DNA of 44,796 nt, taken from the NCBI GenBank assembly GCA_910578865.1, contig CAJTRM010000024.1, positions 1 through 44,796 on the forward strand. The letters are read 5' to 3'. Made by a program: the position numbers and the translations under genes. The first letter of the stretch is position 1; each line of letters begins with the position of its first letter. The notes beneath the pieces are model-generated. The model ran no database searches, was not told where the DNA came from, and saw only the letters and a list, made by a program, of their open reading frames with translations. This document shows positions 18,171-25,682 of the stretch, one piece after another. Source of the stretch: an uncultured Dorea sp. Its GTDB lineage: Bacteria; Bacillota_A; Clostridia; Lachnospirales; Lachnospiraceae.

Positions 18171-19047
18171 ATTCTGCCTCCAGTTCTTTTGCAAGGGCAA
18201 TCCCGATCTGCTCTGCATCCTCTATCCTTCCCTTGCTTGCTCCAATCTTATAGGTTCCCTCTTCTTCTATATAATACAGCCCTCTCAGCAGAAGCTCTCC
18301 TTCCGCTGCCTGACCGTATGCGGCAACCGGAGAAGAACAGCCTCCGTCAAGATATCTCACAAACGCCCTCTCTCCTCTGGCAATATAACCTGCTTCCGTA
18401 TTCACATACCCTTTCAGGAATCCATAGTCCGCGCCGCCTCTCCCCTGAAGGGCCAGTATCCCCTGCCCGGCTGCCGGAAGGATCTCATCCACAGAAAAAT
18501 AACGGCAGATCCTGTGACGAAGCCCCAGCCGGATCAACCCGGCGGCCGCCAGGATCAGCGCGTCATACTCTCCCCGGTCCAGTTTCTCAAGCCTCGTCTG
18601 TACATTGCCGCGGATACTTTGAAACTGCGCCTCCGGGTATAATTTCTCTCCCTGTATCCGTCTCCGGAAGGAAGAACAGCCGATCACTCCCCGGCCGTTC
18701 CACTCCTTTACCCCGGCCGGCAGCACCAGCACGTCTCTGACATCCTCTCTTTTAGAATAGCCGATGACCGGAATCCTCTCCGACTCCTCCATGGGCATAT
18801 CCTTCAGGCTGTGCACCGCGAGGTCGATCCGCCCGTCAAGAAGTGCAAGATCCAGTTCCTTGACAAACAGTCCCTTCCCGCCGATCTTGTCCAGCGTCAC
18901 ATCCAGCCTCCGGTCCCCGGTGGTCTCCATAGTGATCAGTTCCGGTCTCAGCCGGGGATGATTCTCTTTGATATATTCCACCACCTGCATCGTCTGTATC
19001 ACAGCCAGGCGGCTTTCTCTGCTTCCGATCCGTATAATTTCTTCCAT
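18142..19047 (-). CDS. hemC: Hydroxymethylbilane synthase (porphobilinogen deaminase)
   Basis: A 301-residue enzyme polymerising four porphobilinogens into hydroxymethylbilane. It begins with IRIGSRESRLAVIQT, has the catalytic KDMPM segment preceded by AVHSL, and keeps the dipyrromethane-cofactor cysteine in GGCSSPVA. The chosen ATG lies one base after the sirC stop codon, with GAGGGAG upstream; an alternative ATG five codons earlier is less likely. It is the second gene of the precorrin-2 operon. Confidence 0.95.
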   Translation of the reverse strand: MEEIIRIGSRESRLAVIQTMQVVEYIKENHPRLRPELITMETTGDRRLDVTLDKIGGKGLFVKELDLALLDGRIDLAVHSLKDMPMEESERIPVIGYSKREDVRDVLVLPAGVKEWNGRGVIGCSSFRRRIQGEKLYPEAQFQSIRGNVQTRLEKLDRGEYDALILAAAGLIRLGLRHRICRYFSVDEILPAAGQGILALQGRGGADYGFLKGYVNTEAGYIARGERAFVRYLDGGCSSPVAAYGQAAEGELLLRGLYYIEEEGTYKIGASKGRIEDAEQIGIALAKELEAEYGREQTDMR

Positions 19048-19048
19048 C

Positions 19049-19519
19049 TTACACTCCCTCATCCAGTCTTTCCAGTACCTTTGCCACTTCCTCTCTTGCC
19101 TGCCGCGCCATTTTATGGTTCATGCCGCTTGCCGTAAGCGCAGCCACCAGGCTCCCCTGCACTGCAACTGCCGGAAAATAAAAATCGCACAGCTCTTTTC
19201 TGTGAACAGCATTCACCAGAATACCTTTCGCCCGGCATGCCCTTACAACCTCCTCGTTGCAGTCCGGACATCCCGTCGCGGCAAGGACAAGAAACGCCCC
19301 TTCCAGATATTCCTCACGGTAAGTATCGGCAACCCACCGGATTCTTCCCCCGGCTGCCAGGCGCTGTAATTCTTCCGTCACATCCGGCGCTATCACCTCA
19401 ATATTTTCACAAAATAAAAGAAGGGTGTCTACTCTTCTTGACGCAATAGCCCCGCCGCCGATGACAACGGTCTTCTTTCCCGACAGGTCTATAAATAATG
19501 GAAAATGTGGTTTTTTCAT
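19049..19519 (-). CDS. sirC: Precorrin-2 dehydrogenase / sirohydrochlorin-forming (SirC/Met8-like)
   Basis: A 156-residue NAD-dependent enzyme oxidising precorrin-2 to sirohydrochlorin, the substrate of the cobalt chelatase CbiK. It has an N-terminal Rossmann fold with GGGAIASRR near residue 20, and the NAVHRKELCDFYFPA segment typical of CysG-N/SirC proteins. It lacks the C-terminal ferrochelatase extension, so chelation must be done by another protein. It is the first gene of the minus-strand run, divergent from the riboswitch operon. Confidence 0.92.
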   Translation of the reverse strand: MKKPHFPLFIDLSGKKTVVIGGGAIASRRVDTLLLFCENIEVIAPDVTEELQRLAAGGRIRWVADTYREEYLEGAFLVLAATGCPDCNEEVVRACRAKGILVNAVHRKELCDFYFPAVAVQGSLVAALTASGMNHKMARQAREEVAKVLERLDEGV

Positions 19520-19689
19520 AATCTGCGATCCTTTTTGTATCTTTTACTTTTCTGCCTGAATATCCTGCGGAGTTTCGCCAGATATAATGTGGTCAGCACA
19601 CCAGAGCGTGTTTGAAGCATCTCAGGAAAAGCAATTTCCAAACACGTTCCAGCATCATAATATCATAATCCATCCAAAATGCAAAGCAT
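19520..19689. other. Intergenic divergent region between sirC and the riboswitch promoter
   Basis: No gene is seen. The first part carries the sirC ribosome binding site (AAGGAT). The AT-rich stretch at about 19645-19680 could hold the minus-strand promoter: TATTAT with a TTTGCA 17 nt upstream, which is only a moderate match. An inverted repeat at 19607-19644 occupies the middle. A weak 62-codon minus-strand frame here has no ribosome binding site and is not called. Confidence 0.5.
19607..19646. repeat. Inverted repeat CGTGTTTG...CAAACACG
   Basis: Eight-base arms CGTGTTTG and CAAACACG are perfect complements around a loop of about 24 nt, which itself contains the partly complementary GCATCTC and GGAAAAGC. 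Neither side has a T-run, so it is not a standard terminator. It lies upstream of sirC on the minus strand, where it could be a protein-binding site, an RNA structure or a copy of a dispersed element. Confidence 0.45.
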
Positions 19690-19719
19690 TTGACAGCCGG
19701 CTTCCCGCCATTGTATAAT
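19690..19719 (+). promoter_or_regulatory. Consensus sigma-A promoter of the cobalt-uptake operon
   Basis: TTGACA (19690-19695) and TATAAT (19714-19719) are perfect hexamers separated by 18 nt. They lie about 13 nt before the first base of the cobalamin riboswitch aptamer, so the transcript begins with the riboswitch. Confidence 0.88.
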
Positions 19720-19732
19720 ATTGGAAGATTGA

Positions 19733-19896
19733 ATGCAGCGAGGTGCCTGCAATGTGCAGGGTAACAGACAAGCTGGGTCAAATGCCCACACGGTCGCGCC
19801 GCTGTAGAGGAAGAGTGATGCCTCAGATTGCCACTGGGAAACCGGGAAGGCGGGGCATTGTGATGACGCCTGAGTCAGAAGACCTACCCGCTGTAT
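19733..19896 (+). ncRNA. Cobalamin riboswitch aptamer
   Basis: Family hallmarks appear in order: AGGTGCC (19741), a GGTAACAG core segment, the CGGTCGCGCCGCTGTA block (about 19791-19806), the B12 box GCCACTG (19830-19836), GGGAAGGCGGG, GATGACGCC, and the closing GTCAGAAGACCTACC. The outer P1 stem forms from ATGCAGCG (19733-19740) and CGCTGTAT (19889-19896), eight pairs including one G-U. Adenosylcobalamin or a related cobalamin should stabilise the aptamer and lower expression of the downstream cobalt transporter and chelatase. Confidence 0.95.
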
Positions 19897-19903
19897 ACGG
19901 TTC

Positions 19904-19939
19904 ACACGTGGTTACGCAAGATGGCCAGGTGTATTTTTT
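19904..19939 (+). terminator. Riboswitch expression platform: intrinsic terminator
   Basis: ACACGTGG (19904-19911) pairs with CCAGGTGT (19925-19932) with one mismatch, and is followed by A and six Ts (19934-19939). It lies 8 nt after the riboswitch P1 stem and about 100 nt before cbiM. It is well placed to stop transcription when cobalamin is bound. A competing antiterminator pairing was not worked out. Confidence 0.75.
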
Positions 19940-20037
19940 GCGTATGCAGATATAAAACAGCACTGTTTATACCCTGTAACTGCCTGTCGGGGCAGCAAGT
20001 ACGCATTTACAAAATCAATCAAAGGAGGAGTTATATT

Positions 20038-20787
20038 ATGACTCAGAAACAGAAAAAACTTGTTGTCGGGATTTTTATCCCATCCCTTGCCTTTGGAATT
20101 GCGCCCATAGCCTGTGCTATGCACATCATGGAAGGCTACCTTGCCCCCCGGTACTGCATTGCCTGGGGTGTTCTCTGCCTGCCATTTGCCGTGGCAGGCT
20201 TTCTGAAAATCCAGAAAATCTTAAATGAAAACCACAGAGCCGTCACTCTGCTGGCAATGTCCGGCGCTTTTATTTTCGTAATCTCATCCCTGAAGATCCC
20301 ATCCGTTACCGGAAGCTGCTCCCATATGACCGGAACCGGTCTCGGAGCAATCCTGTTCGGCCCCTGCTCCGTAAGCGTTCTGGGAATTATCGTCCTTATT
20401 TTTCAGGCTATCCTTCTGGCCCACGGAGGGCTCACAACTCTGGGAGCCAATACCTTTTCCATGGCTGTCGCAGGGCCGTTTGTCACCTATGGCATCTACT
20501 GCCTGTTGAGAAAACTTAAAGTGAATTCCCTGGTAAATGTATTTCTTGCTGCTGCCATCGGCGACCTGTTCACCTATTGTGTCACCAGCCTTCAGCTGGC
20601 AATTGCCTATCCCTCCGAGACCGGGGGCATAGCAGCGTCCGCCGCAAAATTTCTTGGCGTATTTGCCCCGACACAAATTCCTCTGGCAGTCATAGAGGGA
20701 CTTTTGACAGCAGCTATCGTGATCTGCCTGAAATCCTTTGCCAAATCGGAGCTTACGTCCATCGGTTTTTTCAAAAAGGAGGTGTAG
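20038..20787 (+). CDS. cbiM: Cobalt ECF transporter substrate-binding membrane component CbiM
   Basis: A 249-residue integral membrane subunit that captures Co2+. A signal-type N-terminus ends in IACA, and cleavage before residue 28 would expose MHIMEG. That places the N-terminal methionine and the histidine at the metal site, as known for CbiM/NikM. Six or so further helices follow, with conserved GSCSHMTGTGLGA and HGGLTTLGANTFSM segments. The start at 20038 is fixed by AAAGGAGGAG. It is the first gene of cbiM-cbiN-cbiQ-cbiO-cbiK, controlled by the riboswitch. Confidence 0.95.
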   Translation: MTQKQKKLVVGIFIPSLAFGIAPIACAMHIMEGYLAPRYCIAWGVLCLPFAVAGFLKIQKILNENHRAVTLLAMSGAFIFVISSLKIPSVTGSCSHMTGTGLGAILFGPCSVSVLGIIVLIFQAILLAHGGLTTLGANTFSMAVAGPFVTYGIYCLLRKLKVNSLVNVFLAAAIGDLFTYCVTSLQLAIAYPSETGGIAASAAKFLGVFAPTQIPLAVIEGLLTAAIVICLKSFAKSELTSIGFFKKEV

Positions 20788-20790
20788 AAT

Positions 20791-21099
20791 ATGGAAAAGA
20801 AACAGAAAATCACATTTGCCTCGCTGATTCTCGCAGCCATCCTGATTGCCGCCATACCATTATTCGCACTGAAGGACGCTGAGTTTGGCGGCTCCGACGA
20901 TGCAGGAAGCGTGATGATAGAGGAGATCCACGGGGAGTACACACCCTGGTTTACACCGTTACTGGAAACCTTAACCGGCGGAGAACTCCCCGGAGAAGTG
21001 GAAAGCCTGATCTTCTGTGTACAGACCGGAATCGGCACAGGTATCCTGGCATTTTGCATGGGGCGCCTCTATGAACGGAATAAAAGAAATAAGGAATAA
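20791..21099 (+). CDS. cbiN: Cobalt transport accessory subunit CbiN
   Basis: A 102-residue protein with one membrane helix near each end (about 8-27 and 72-91) and an extracytoplasmic loop containing the GSDDAG and ALL-family FTPLLE-type segment. CbiN partners CbiM and is needed for metal loading. It starts 3 nt after cbiM behind AAAAAGGAGG. Confidence 0.93.
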   Translation: MEKKQKITFASLILAAILIAAIPLFALKDAEFGGSDDAGSVMIEEIHGEYTPWFTPLLETLTGGELPGEVESLIFCVQTGIGTGILAFCMGRLYERNKRNKE

Positions 21100-21106
21100 A
21101 AAATTC

Positions 21107-21883
21107 ATGATTATCATTGATAAACTATGTTACCAGTCAAGGCTGCGCTATGCAAATGCAGCAGAAAAATTCACATTTGCAGCGCTGACCCTGATTATAT
21201 GCATTGTCAGCCGGTCATTTACCATCTCGGCCCTGGTGCTGATCATCATGGGGATTCTCACCGTAAAAGTCGGAGGAGTCCCCGGCGCCTGTTATGTAAG
21301 GGCCATGCTGGTACCTGCCGCATTCCTCATTCTGAGCACGCTGGCTGTTATGGTCAATCTGTCGAAAACTCCTCTGGATGCTTTTGCTCTTCCGGCAGGC
21401 TCTTATTACATTACCAGCAGCATCTCCGGTATTCTGGCAGGATTACGTCTTATGCTCACTGCCCTGTCCAGTGTATCCTGCCTGTACTTTCTGTCCATGA
21501 ATACCCCGGTCACAGACATCCTTGAGGTTATGAAACGCCTCCATGTCCCCCGGATCCTCCTGGAGCTTATGCTGCTCACCTACCGGTTTATCTTTTTAAT
21601 GCTGAGTCTTTCCTCAGCTATAACTACGGCGCAGAATTCAAGGCTCGGCAACAAAGACCTAAAGACCTCACGCACATCCTTCTCCCGCATGCTAAGCTCT
21701 GTGCTGATACTGTCCCTGAAGCACTCCAACGCTCTTTATGACGCTATGGAGTCACGCTGCTATGCCGGAGTGATCCGGACACTGCCCCTTCATCATCCGG
21801 CCAGACGATCTGAAATTCTCGCCATTGCAGGATGCGATTTTTTCCTGATTGCCATATCCATCTATATTAAGCTCTGGAGGTAA
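21107..21883 (+). CDS. cbiQ: Cobalt ECF transporter transmembrane coupling subunit CbiQ
   Basis: A 258-residue T-component that couples ATP hydrolysis by CbiO to cobalt movement through CbiM. It has about five hydrophobic helices and the cytoplasmic coupling motif MESRCYAG near the C-terminus, matching the A-R-G-type coupling helix of the family. The ATG at 21107, 7 nt after the cbiN stop and behind AAGGAA, is preferred. Longer in-frame starts at 21017 and 21071 would overlap cbiN and extend an otherwise standard N-terminus. Confidence 0.93.
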   Translation: MIIIDKLCYQSRLRYANAAEKFTFAALTLIICIVSRSFTISALVLIIMGILTVKVGGVPGACYVRAMLVPAAFLILSTLAVMVNLSKTPLDAFALPAGSYYITSSISGILAGLRLMLTALSSVSCLYFLSMNTPVTDILEVMKRLHVPRILLELMLLTYRFIFLMLSLSSAITTAQNSRLGNKDLKTSRTSFSRMLSSVLILSLKHSNALYDAMESRCYAGVIRTLPLHHPARRSEILAIAGCDFFLIAISIYIKLWR

Positions 21884-21887
21884 TGCC

Positions 21888-22742
21888 ATGTCCCGCACAA
21901 TCTTAAAAGCCGATAACATCTGCTACACCTATGACGGGGAGCATACTCCCGCCCTGGACCACCTGTCTCTGGATATCAAAACCGGCCGGAAAATTGCCTG
22001 TATGGGCTCCAACGGTTCCGGAAAATCCACCTTCTTCCTCTGCTGCAACGGGATCCGCCGTCCGGATACCGGAACATTGTTTTACAGAGGAAAGCCGTTT
22101 GATTACTCAAAAAAAGGGCTTCTCAACCTTCGGAGAAAGGTAGGCATCGTATTCCAGGAGCCGGATCACCAGATCTTCTGTGCCGACGTTCAGCAGGAGA
22201 TTTCCTTCGGCGTCATGAACCTAGGCTGCACAGAGGCAGAAGCAAGGCGGAAGGTTACACAGGTGATGGATAAGCTGGAGATCACCCCATTCGCCCATAA
22301 GCCCACCCACGCGCTCAGCGGAGGGCAGAAAAAGCAGGTAGCCATTGCCGATATCCTTGTCATGGAGCCGGAACTGATCATCCTGGACGAACCTACTGCA
22401 GCGCTGGATCCGCTCCACACTCAGGTTGTACACAATCTGATCGATCAGATGCTCCAGGCAGATACTACCGTAATGCTGGCTACCCATGATGTAGAATACG
22501 CATACGCGTGGGCCGATGATATCCTTTTATTTCATAAAGGAAGGATTCTTGCCCAGGGAACCCCGGAAGAGATATTTATGCGGACAGACCTGCTTCAGAC
22601 AGTCAACTTAAAACAACCGGCAGTCCTCTCACTTTTTTTACAGCTGACACAAGACAACATCCTGCCTCCAAACCTGCCTTTTCCCAAAACAATGGAAGAC
22701 CTGGCCGTGTATCTGAAACGCCTGAAAAGCAAACACCCATGA
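21888..22742 (+). CDS. cbiO: Cobalt ECF transporter ATPase CbiO
   Basis: A 284-residue ABC ATPase of the Cbi cobalt uptake system. Walker A is GSNGSGKST (40-48), the signature is LSGGQKKQVAIA, Walker B is LIILDEPTAALD, and the H-loop is in LATHDVEYA. It lies 4 nt after cbiQ, with GGAGG before the ATG at 21888. Only one ATPase gene is present, so it probably acts as a homodimer. Confidence 0.95.
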   Translation: MSRTILKADNICYTYDGEHTPALDHLSLDIKTGRKIACMGSNGSGKSTFFLCCNGIRRPDTGTLFYRGKPFDYSKKGLLNLRRKVGIVFQEPDHQIFCADVQQEISFGVMNLGCTEAEARRKVTQVMDKLEITPFAHKPTHALSGGQKKQVAIADILVMEPELIILDEPTAALDPLHTQVVHNLIDQMLQADTTVMLATHDVEYAYAWADDILLFHKGRILAQGTPEEIFMRTDLLQTVNLKQPAVLSLFLQLTQDNILPPNLPFPKTMEDLAVYLKRLKSKHP

Positions 22743-22770
22743 AAATAAACCAAAATAAGGAGATATCTGC

Positions 22771-23607
22771 ATGAATCAAAAAAACAAAACCGGAATTCTC
22801 ACAGTAAGTTTCGGCACCTGCCACCAAAAAACCCGGGCAGCCACCATAGATGCCATTGAAGCGCAGATCGCCGGGGACTATCCACAAGCCCACGTTTACC
22901 GTGCATGGACCAGCCACATCATCCGAAAGAAGCTGGCACAGGTTACCGGGGAACAGATTCCGTCGGTTACCGAAGCAATCGAACACATACTGCGCGACGG
23001 TGTGACCCACCTTTTCATTCAGCCTACTCATGTGATCAACGGCATCGAAAATGACCGGATGAAAGAGGATGTTTTCAAATACCGGGAACATTTTCACTGC
23101 ATTTCTTTTGGCAGCCCTCTGATCTCCTCCACAGAGGATATGAGGCATGTTGTCCGCACTCTGGGGGATGCCTTCTGTATGGAGCCGGACGAGGCTCTCC
23201 TGTTGATGGGGCATGGAAGTGAACATCCCTCCAACACGGTCTATGCCGCTCTGGATTATATGTTCAAAGAGATGGGGTATCCCCGAGTCTATGTAGGGAC
23301 TGTGGAGGCCTATCCGTCTCTCCCGGTGATCTTAAGGCAGCTTGCGGGACAAAAGATCTCACGTCTCCACCTGGCGCCCCTTATGATCGTTGCCGGAGAC
23401 CACGCTGCCAATGACATGGCCGGGGATGAAGAGGATTCCTGGGCAAATATATGCAAAAAGGCAGGATACGAAGTAACCTGCCATCTGAAAGGCCTGGGCG
23501 AATACCCACAAATACAGCAGCTGTTTTCACAGCATATAGAGCAGAGCATTACAGATGCAGGCGGCAATATTACTCCCGCCTTTTCTTCCCTCCGCCACAA
23601 TGTATGA
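22771..23607 (+). CDS. cbiK: Sirohydrochlorin cobaltochelatase CbiK (anaerobic)
   Basis: A 278-residue class II chelatase that inserts Co2+ into sirohydrochlorin, committing it to the anaerobic cobalamin route. The metal-site histidines are visible as MGHGSEH (His148) and VAGDHAANDMAGDE (His211), matching the two active-site histidines of the Salmonella enzyme. No signal peptide is present, so it is cytoplasmic. It follows cbiO with AAGGAG, putting the chelatase under the same riboswitch as cobalt uptake. Its 3' end overlaps cbiC on the opposite strand by 81 nt. Confidence 0.95.
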   Translation: MNQKNKTGILTVSFGTCHQKTRAATIDAIEAQIAGDYPQAHVYRAWTSHIIRKKLAQVTGEQIPSVTEAIEHILRDGVTHLFIQPTHVINGIENDRMKEDVFKYREHFHCISFGSPLISSTEDMRHVVRTLGDAFCMEPDEALLLMGHGSEHPSNTVYAALDYMFKEMGYPRVYVGTVEAYPSLPVILRQLAGQKISRLHLAPLMIVAGDHAANDMAGDEEDSWANICKKAGYEVTCHLKGLGEYPQIQQLFSQHIEQSITDAGGNITPAFSSLRHNV

Positions 23608-24162
23608 AGTGTCCGTTAACGACATCAGAAGCTCTTTGGACTGCACGACATTCACAAACCCTACAGGGACGCCGATCACAAGCTTCGGAAAAAGCCTCCC
23701 CTCCCGGATCATCCTGCACAGGTAGATCAGGGCCGTGGGGGCATTTCCTATGGCAAAGATAAGCGCTTCCTCAAGACCGGCCGCTTTCTCCATACTGGCC
23801 GCTGCTCTTGTGGTTCCGTGTTTCTTGGCCGCCTCTGCCACATCCTCGTCCGACATAAAACAATACACCCGGCCGCCATATTTCTGCAGGCATTTTTTAT
23901 TGATACCGGAAGCTCCCATTCTGGTGTCAGTCACAATGGACGCTCCGTTTTTTATAGCCTCCAGCGCCTGTTCTACAGCTCCCCCGGAAAATTTCAGATT
24001 CCCTGCATAATCAAAATCAGCGCTGGTGTGAATACAACGTTTGATAATGGGCGCCTCTTTCTCCGGCAGTACGATTCCTTTCTGCCGAAGCTCTTCTGTA
24101 ATAATCTCAAAGCTTCGCTTCTCGATCTCCTCCGGCAGTACCTGTTCCATCTTCATTTCCAT
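23527..24162 (-). CDS. cbiC: Cobalt-precorrin-8 methylmutase
   Basis: A 211-residue enzyme that moves the C-11 methyl group to C-12 to give cobyrinate. It has the catalytic-histidine segment CIHTSADFDY and the GVPVGFVNVVQSKELL and GRKGGSNIAA segments of CbiC/CobH. It is the last gene of the large operon, starting just after the cbiP stop with AGGGGG upstream. The final 27 codons lie antisense to the end of cbiK, yet they encode the conserved family C-terminus, so the overlap is not a mis-call on this side. Confidence 0.95.
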   Translation of the reverse strand: MEMKMEQVLPEEIEKRSFEIITEELRQKGIVLPEKEAPIIKRCIHTSADFDYAGNLKFSGGAVEQALEAIKNGASIVTDTRMGASGINKKCLQKYGGRVYCFMSDEDVAEAAKKHGTTRAAASMEKAAGLEEALIFAIGNAPTALIYLCRMIREGRLFPKLVIGVPVGFVNVVQSKELLMSLTDTSYIVAEGRKGGSNIAACICNALLYML

Positions 24163-24167
24163 ACGTC

Positions 24168-25682
24168 TTATACCCCCTTATCCAGAATCTCATATATTTT
24201 TTCCATATTCAGATGCTCACGGAGCCCCTCAGCCAGCAAATCATACTGAGATTCTTTAAATACCTTCAGATCAGCAGTTTTTCCGCTGTCCACCGATACC
24301 CCTTTCTTCTGCGCCAGCGCCTGTACAACTGCATTTGCCACCTCTTCCCGGTCAAAGATACCGTGGACATAGGTTCCATAAACATTTCCCCGAAAGCATC
24401 CGTCCGGCATCCGGTCTTCGTTTCCCCTGCCCTGTGTTTCATCTGACAGTTCACTCATAGCCGGCCCCTTCAGTTCGGTCTTTCCCATATGGATTTCGTA
24501 TCCGTCAAATGTAAGCCCGCAAAGCCCGGACAAAACACCGGCCACCTCCAGGAACTGCCCGGACACCCGGGTTCTCCGCTTTTCCGGGGCAAACTCTGTG
24601 GATACCGGAAGGAGGCCCATTCCATTCATATATCCACCCTCCTCTACCTGTTTCCCGTCCTTCAAAGTCCTGCCGAGCATCTGATAGCCCCCGCAGATCC
24701 CCCAGATCACCGTCCCCTTTGCCGCTTCCTTTAAGATGGACGCCTCCAGGCCGTTTTGCCTCATCCACAGAAGATCAGACATGGTATTTTTGGTACCCGG
24801 CAGGATAATCATGTCCGGAGCTTTCAAATCCCTCACGCAGTCTACATACCTTACCGAAACCCCTTCCATATGTTCAAGAAGGAGAAAATCTGTAAAATTA
24901 GAAATCCTGGGCATCCGTATCACAACAATATCAACGGCACCTCTCTTTTCACTCTTCAAAAACCGCTCCGTCAGACTGTCCTCATCCTCAATCTCTACCT
25001 GCATATACGGAGCCACGCCCACCACCGGAAGGCCGCATCTTTCCTCCAGCATAGCGACACCCGGCCGGAGGATGCTTTTATCTCCGCGGAATTTGTTGAT
25101 GATCAGCCCCTTTACCAGCTCTTTCTCCTCTTCCTCAAGAAGCATCAGTGTGCCAAGAAGCTGTGCAAACACGCCGCCCCGGTCGATATCCCCTACAAGG
25201 AGCACCGGAGAGCCCGCCATTTTCGCCATCCCCATATTGACAAGATCATCCTGCTTAAGGTTGATCTCCGCCGGGCTTCCGGCGCCCTCTATGACAATGA
25301 TGTCGAACCTTTCCCGAAGGCTTCGGAAGGCCCGTTCAACCTCCGGAATCAGCTGTTTCTTATAGGCAAAATACTCTCTGGCGCTCATATGTCCCAGTAC
25401 TTCCCCGTTGACGATCACCTGCGACCCAGTGTCATTGGTGGGCTTCAGCAAAATGGGGTTCATGGCTGCCTCAGGCAGGATGCCTGCCGCTTCCGCCTGA
25501 ACTACCTGGGCGCGTCCCATCTCCAGGCCCTCAGCGGTAATATAAGAATTCAGCGCCATATTCTGCGCCTTAAAGGGAGCAACCCGATAGCCGTCCTGCC
25601 GGAAGATCCTGCACAGCCCCGCACAGATCAGGCTTTTCCCAGCATTGGACATCGTGCCCTGTATCATAATTGTTTTAGCCAT
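24168..25682 (-). CDS. cbiP: Cobyric acid synthase (glutamine-hydrolysing)
   Basis: A 504-residue amidotransferase adding four amides (positions b, d, e, g) to adenosylcobyrinic a,c-diamide. The N-terminal P-loop-like ATPase domain has GTMSNAGKS and FKAQNMALNSY. The C-terminal class I glutaminase domain carries the nucleophile in WGICGGYQMLG and the His/Glu segment YVHGIF. It overlaps cobD by 19 nt, with GAGAGG upstream. Confidence 0.96.
   Translation of the reverse strand: MAKTIMIQGTMSNAGKSLICAGLCRIFRQDGYRVAPFKAQNMALNSYITAEGLEMGRAQVVQAEAAGILPEAAMNPILLKPTNDTGSQVIVNGEVLGHMSAREYFAYKKQLIPEVERAFRSLRERFDIIVIEGAGSPAEINLKQDDLVNMGMAKMAGSPVLLVGDIDRGGVFAQLLGTLMLLEEEEKELVKGLIINKFRGDKSILRPGVAMLEERCGLPVVGVAPYMQVEIEDEDSLTERFLKSEKRGAVDIVVIRMPRISNFTDFLLLEHMEGVSVRYVDCVRDLKAPDMIILPGTKNTMSDLLWMRQNGLEASILKEAAKGTVIWGICGGYQMLGRTLKDGKQVEEGGYMNGMGLLPVSTEFAPEKRRTRVSGQFLEVAGVLSGLCGLTFDGYEIHMGKTELKGPAMSELSDETQGRGNEDRMPDGCFRGNVYGTYVHGIFDREEVANAVVQALAQKKGVSVDSGKTADLKVFKESQYDLLAEGLREHLNMEKIYEILDKGV

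Noticed and set aside
19593..19781. 62-codon minus-strand frame in the sirC/cbiM intergenic region
   Set aside because: No ribosome binding site, and it overlaps the riboswitch promoter and the inverted repeat.
19921..20037. Longer N-terminus for CbiM
   Set aside because: It would start inside the riboswitch terminator, and the strong ribosome binding site lies just before 20038. The signal peptide and MHIMEG site fit the shorter form.
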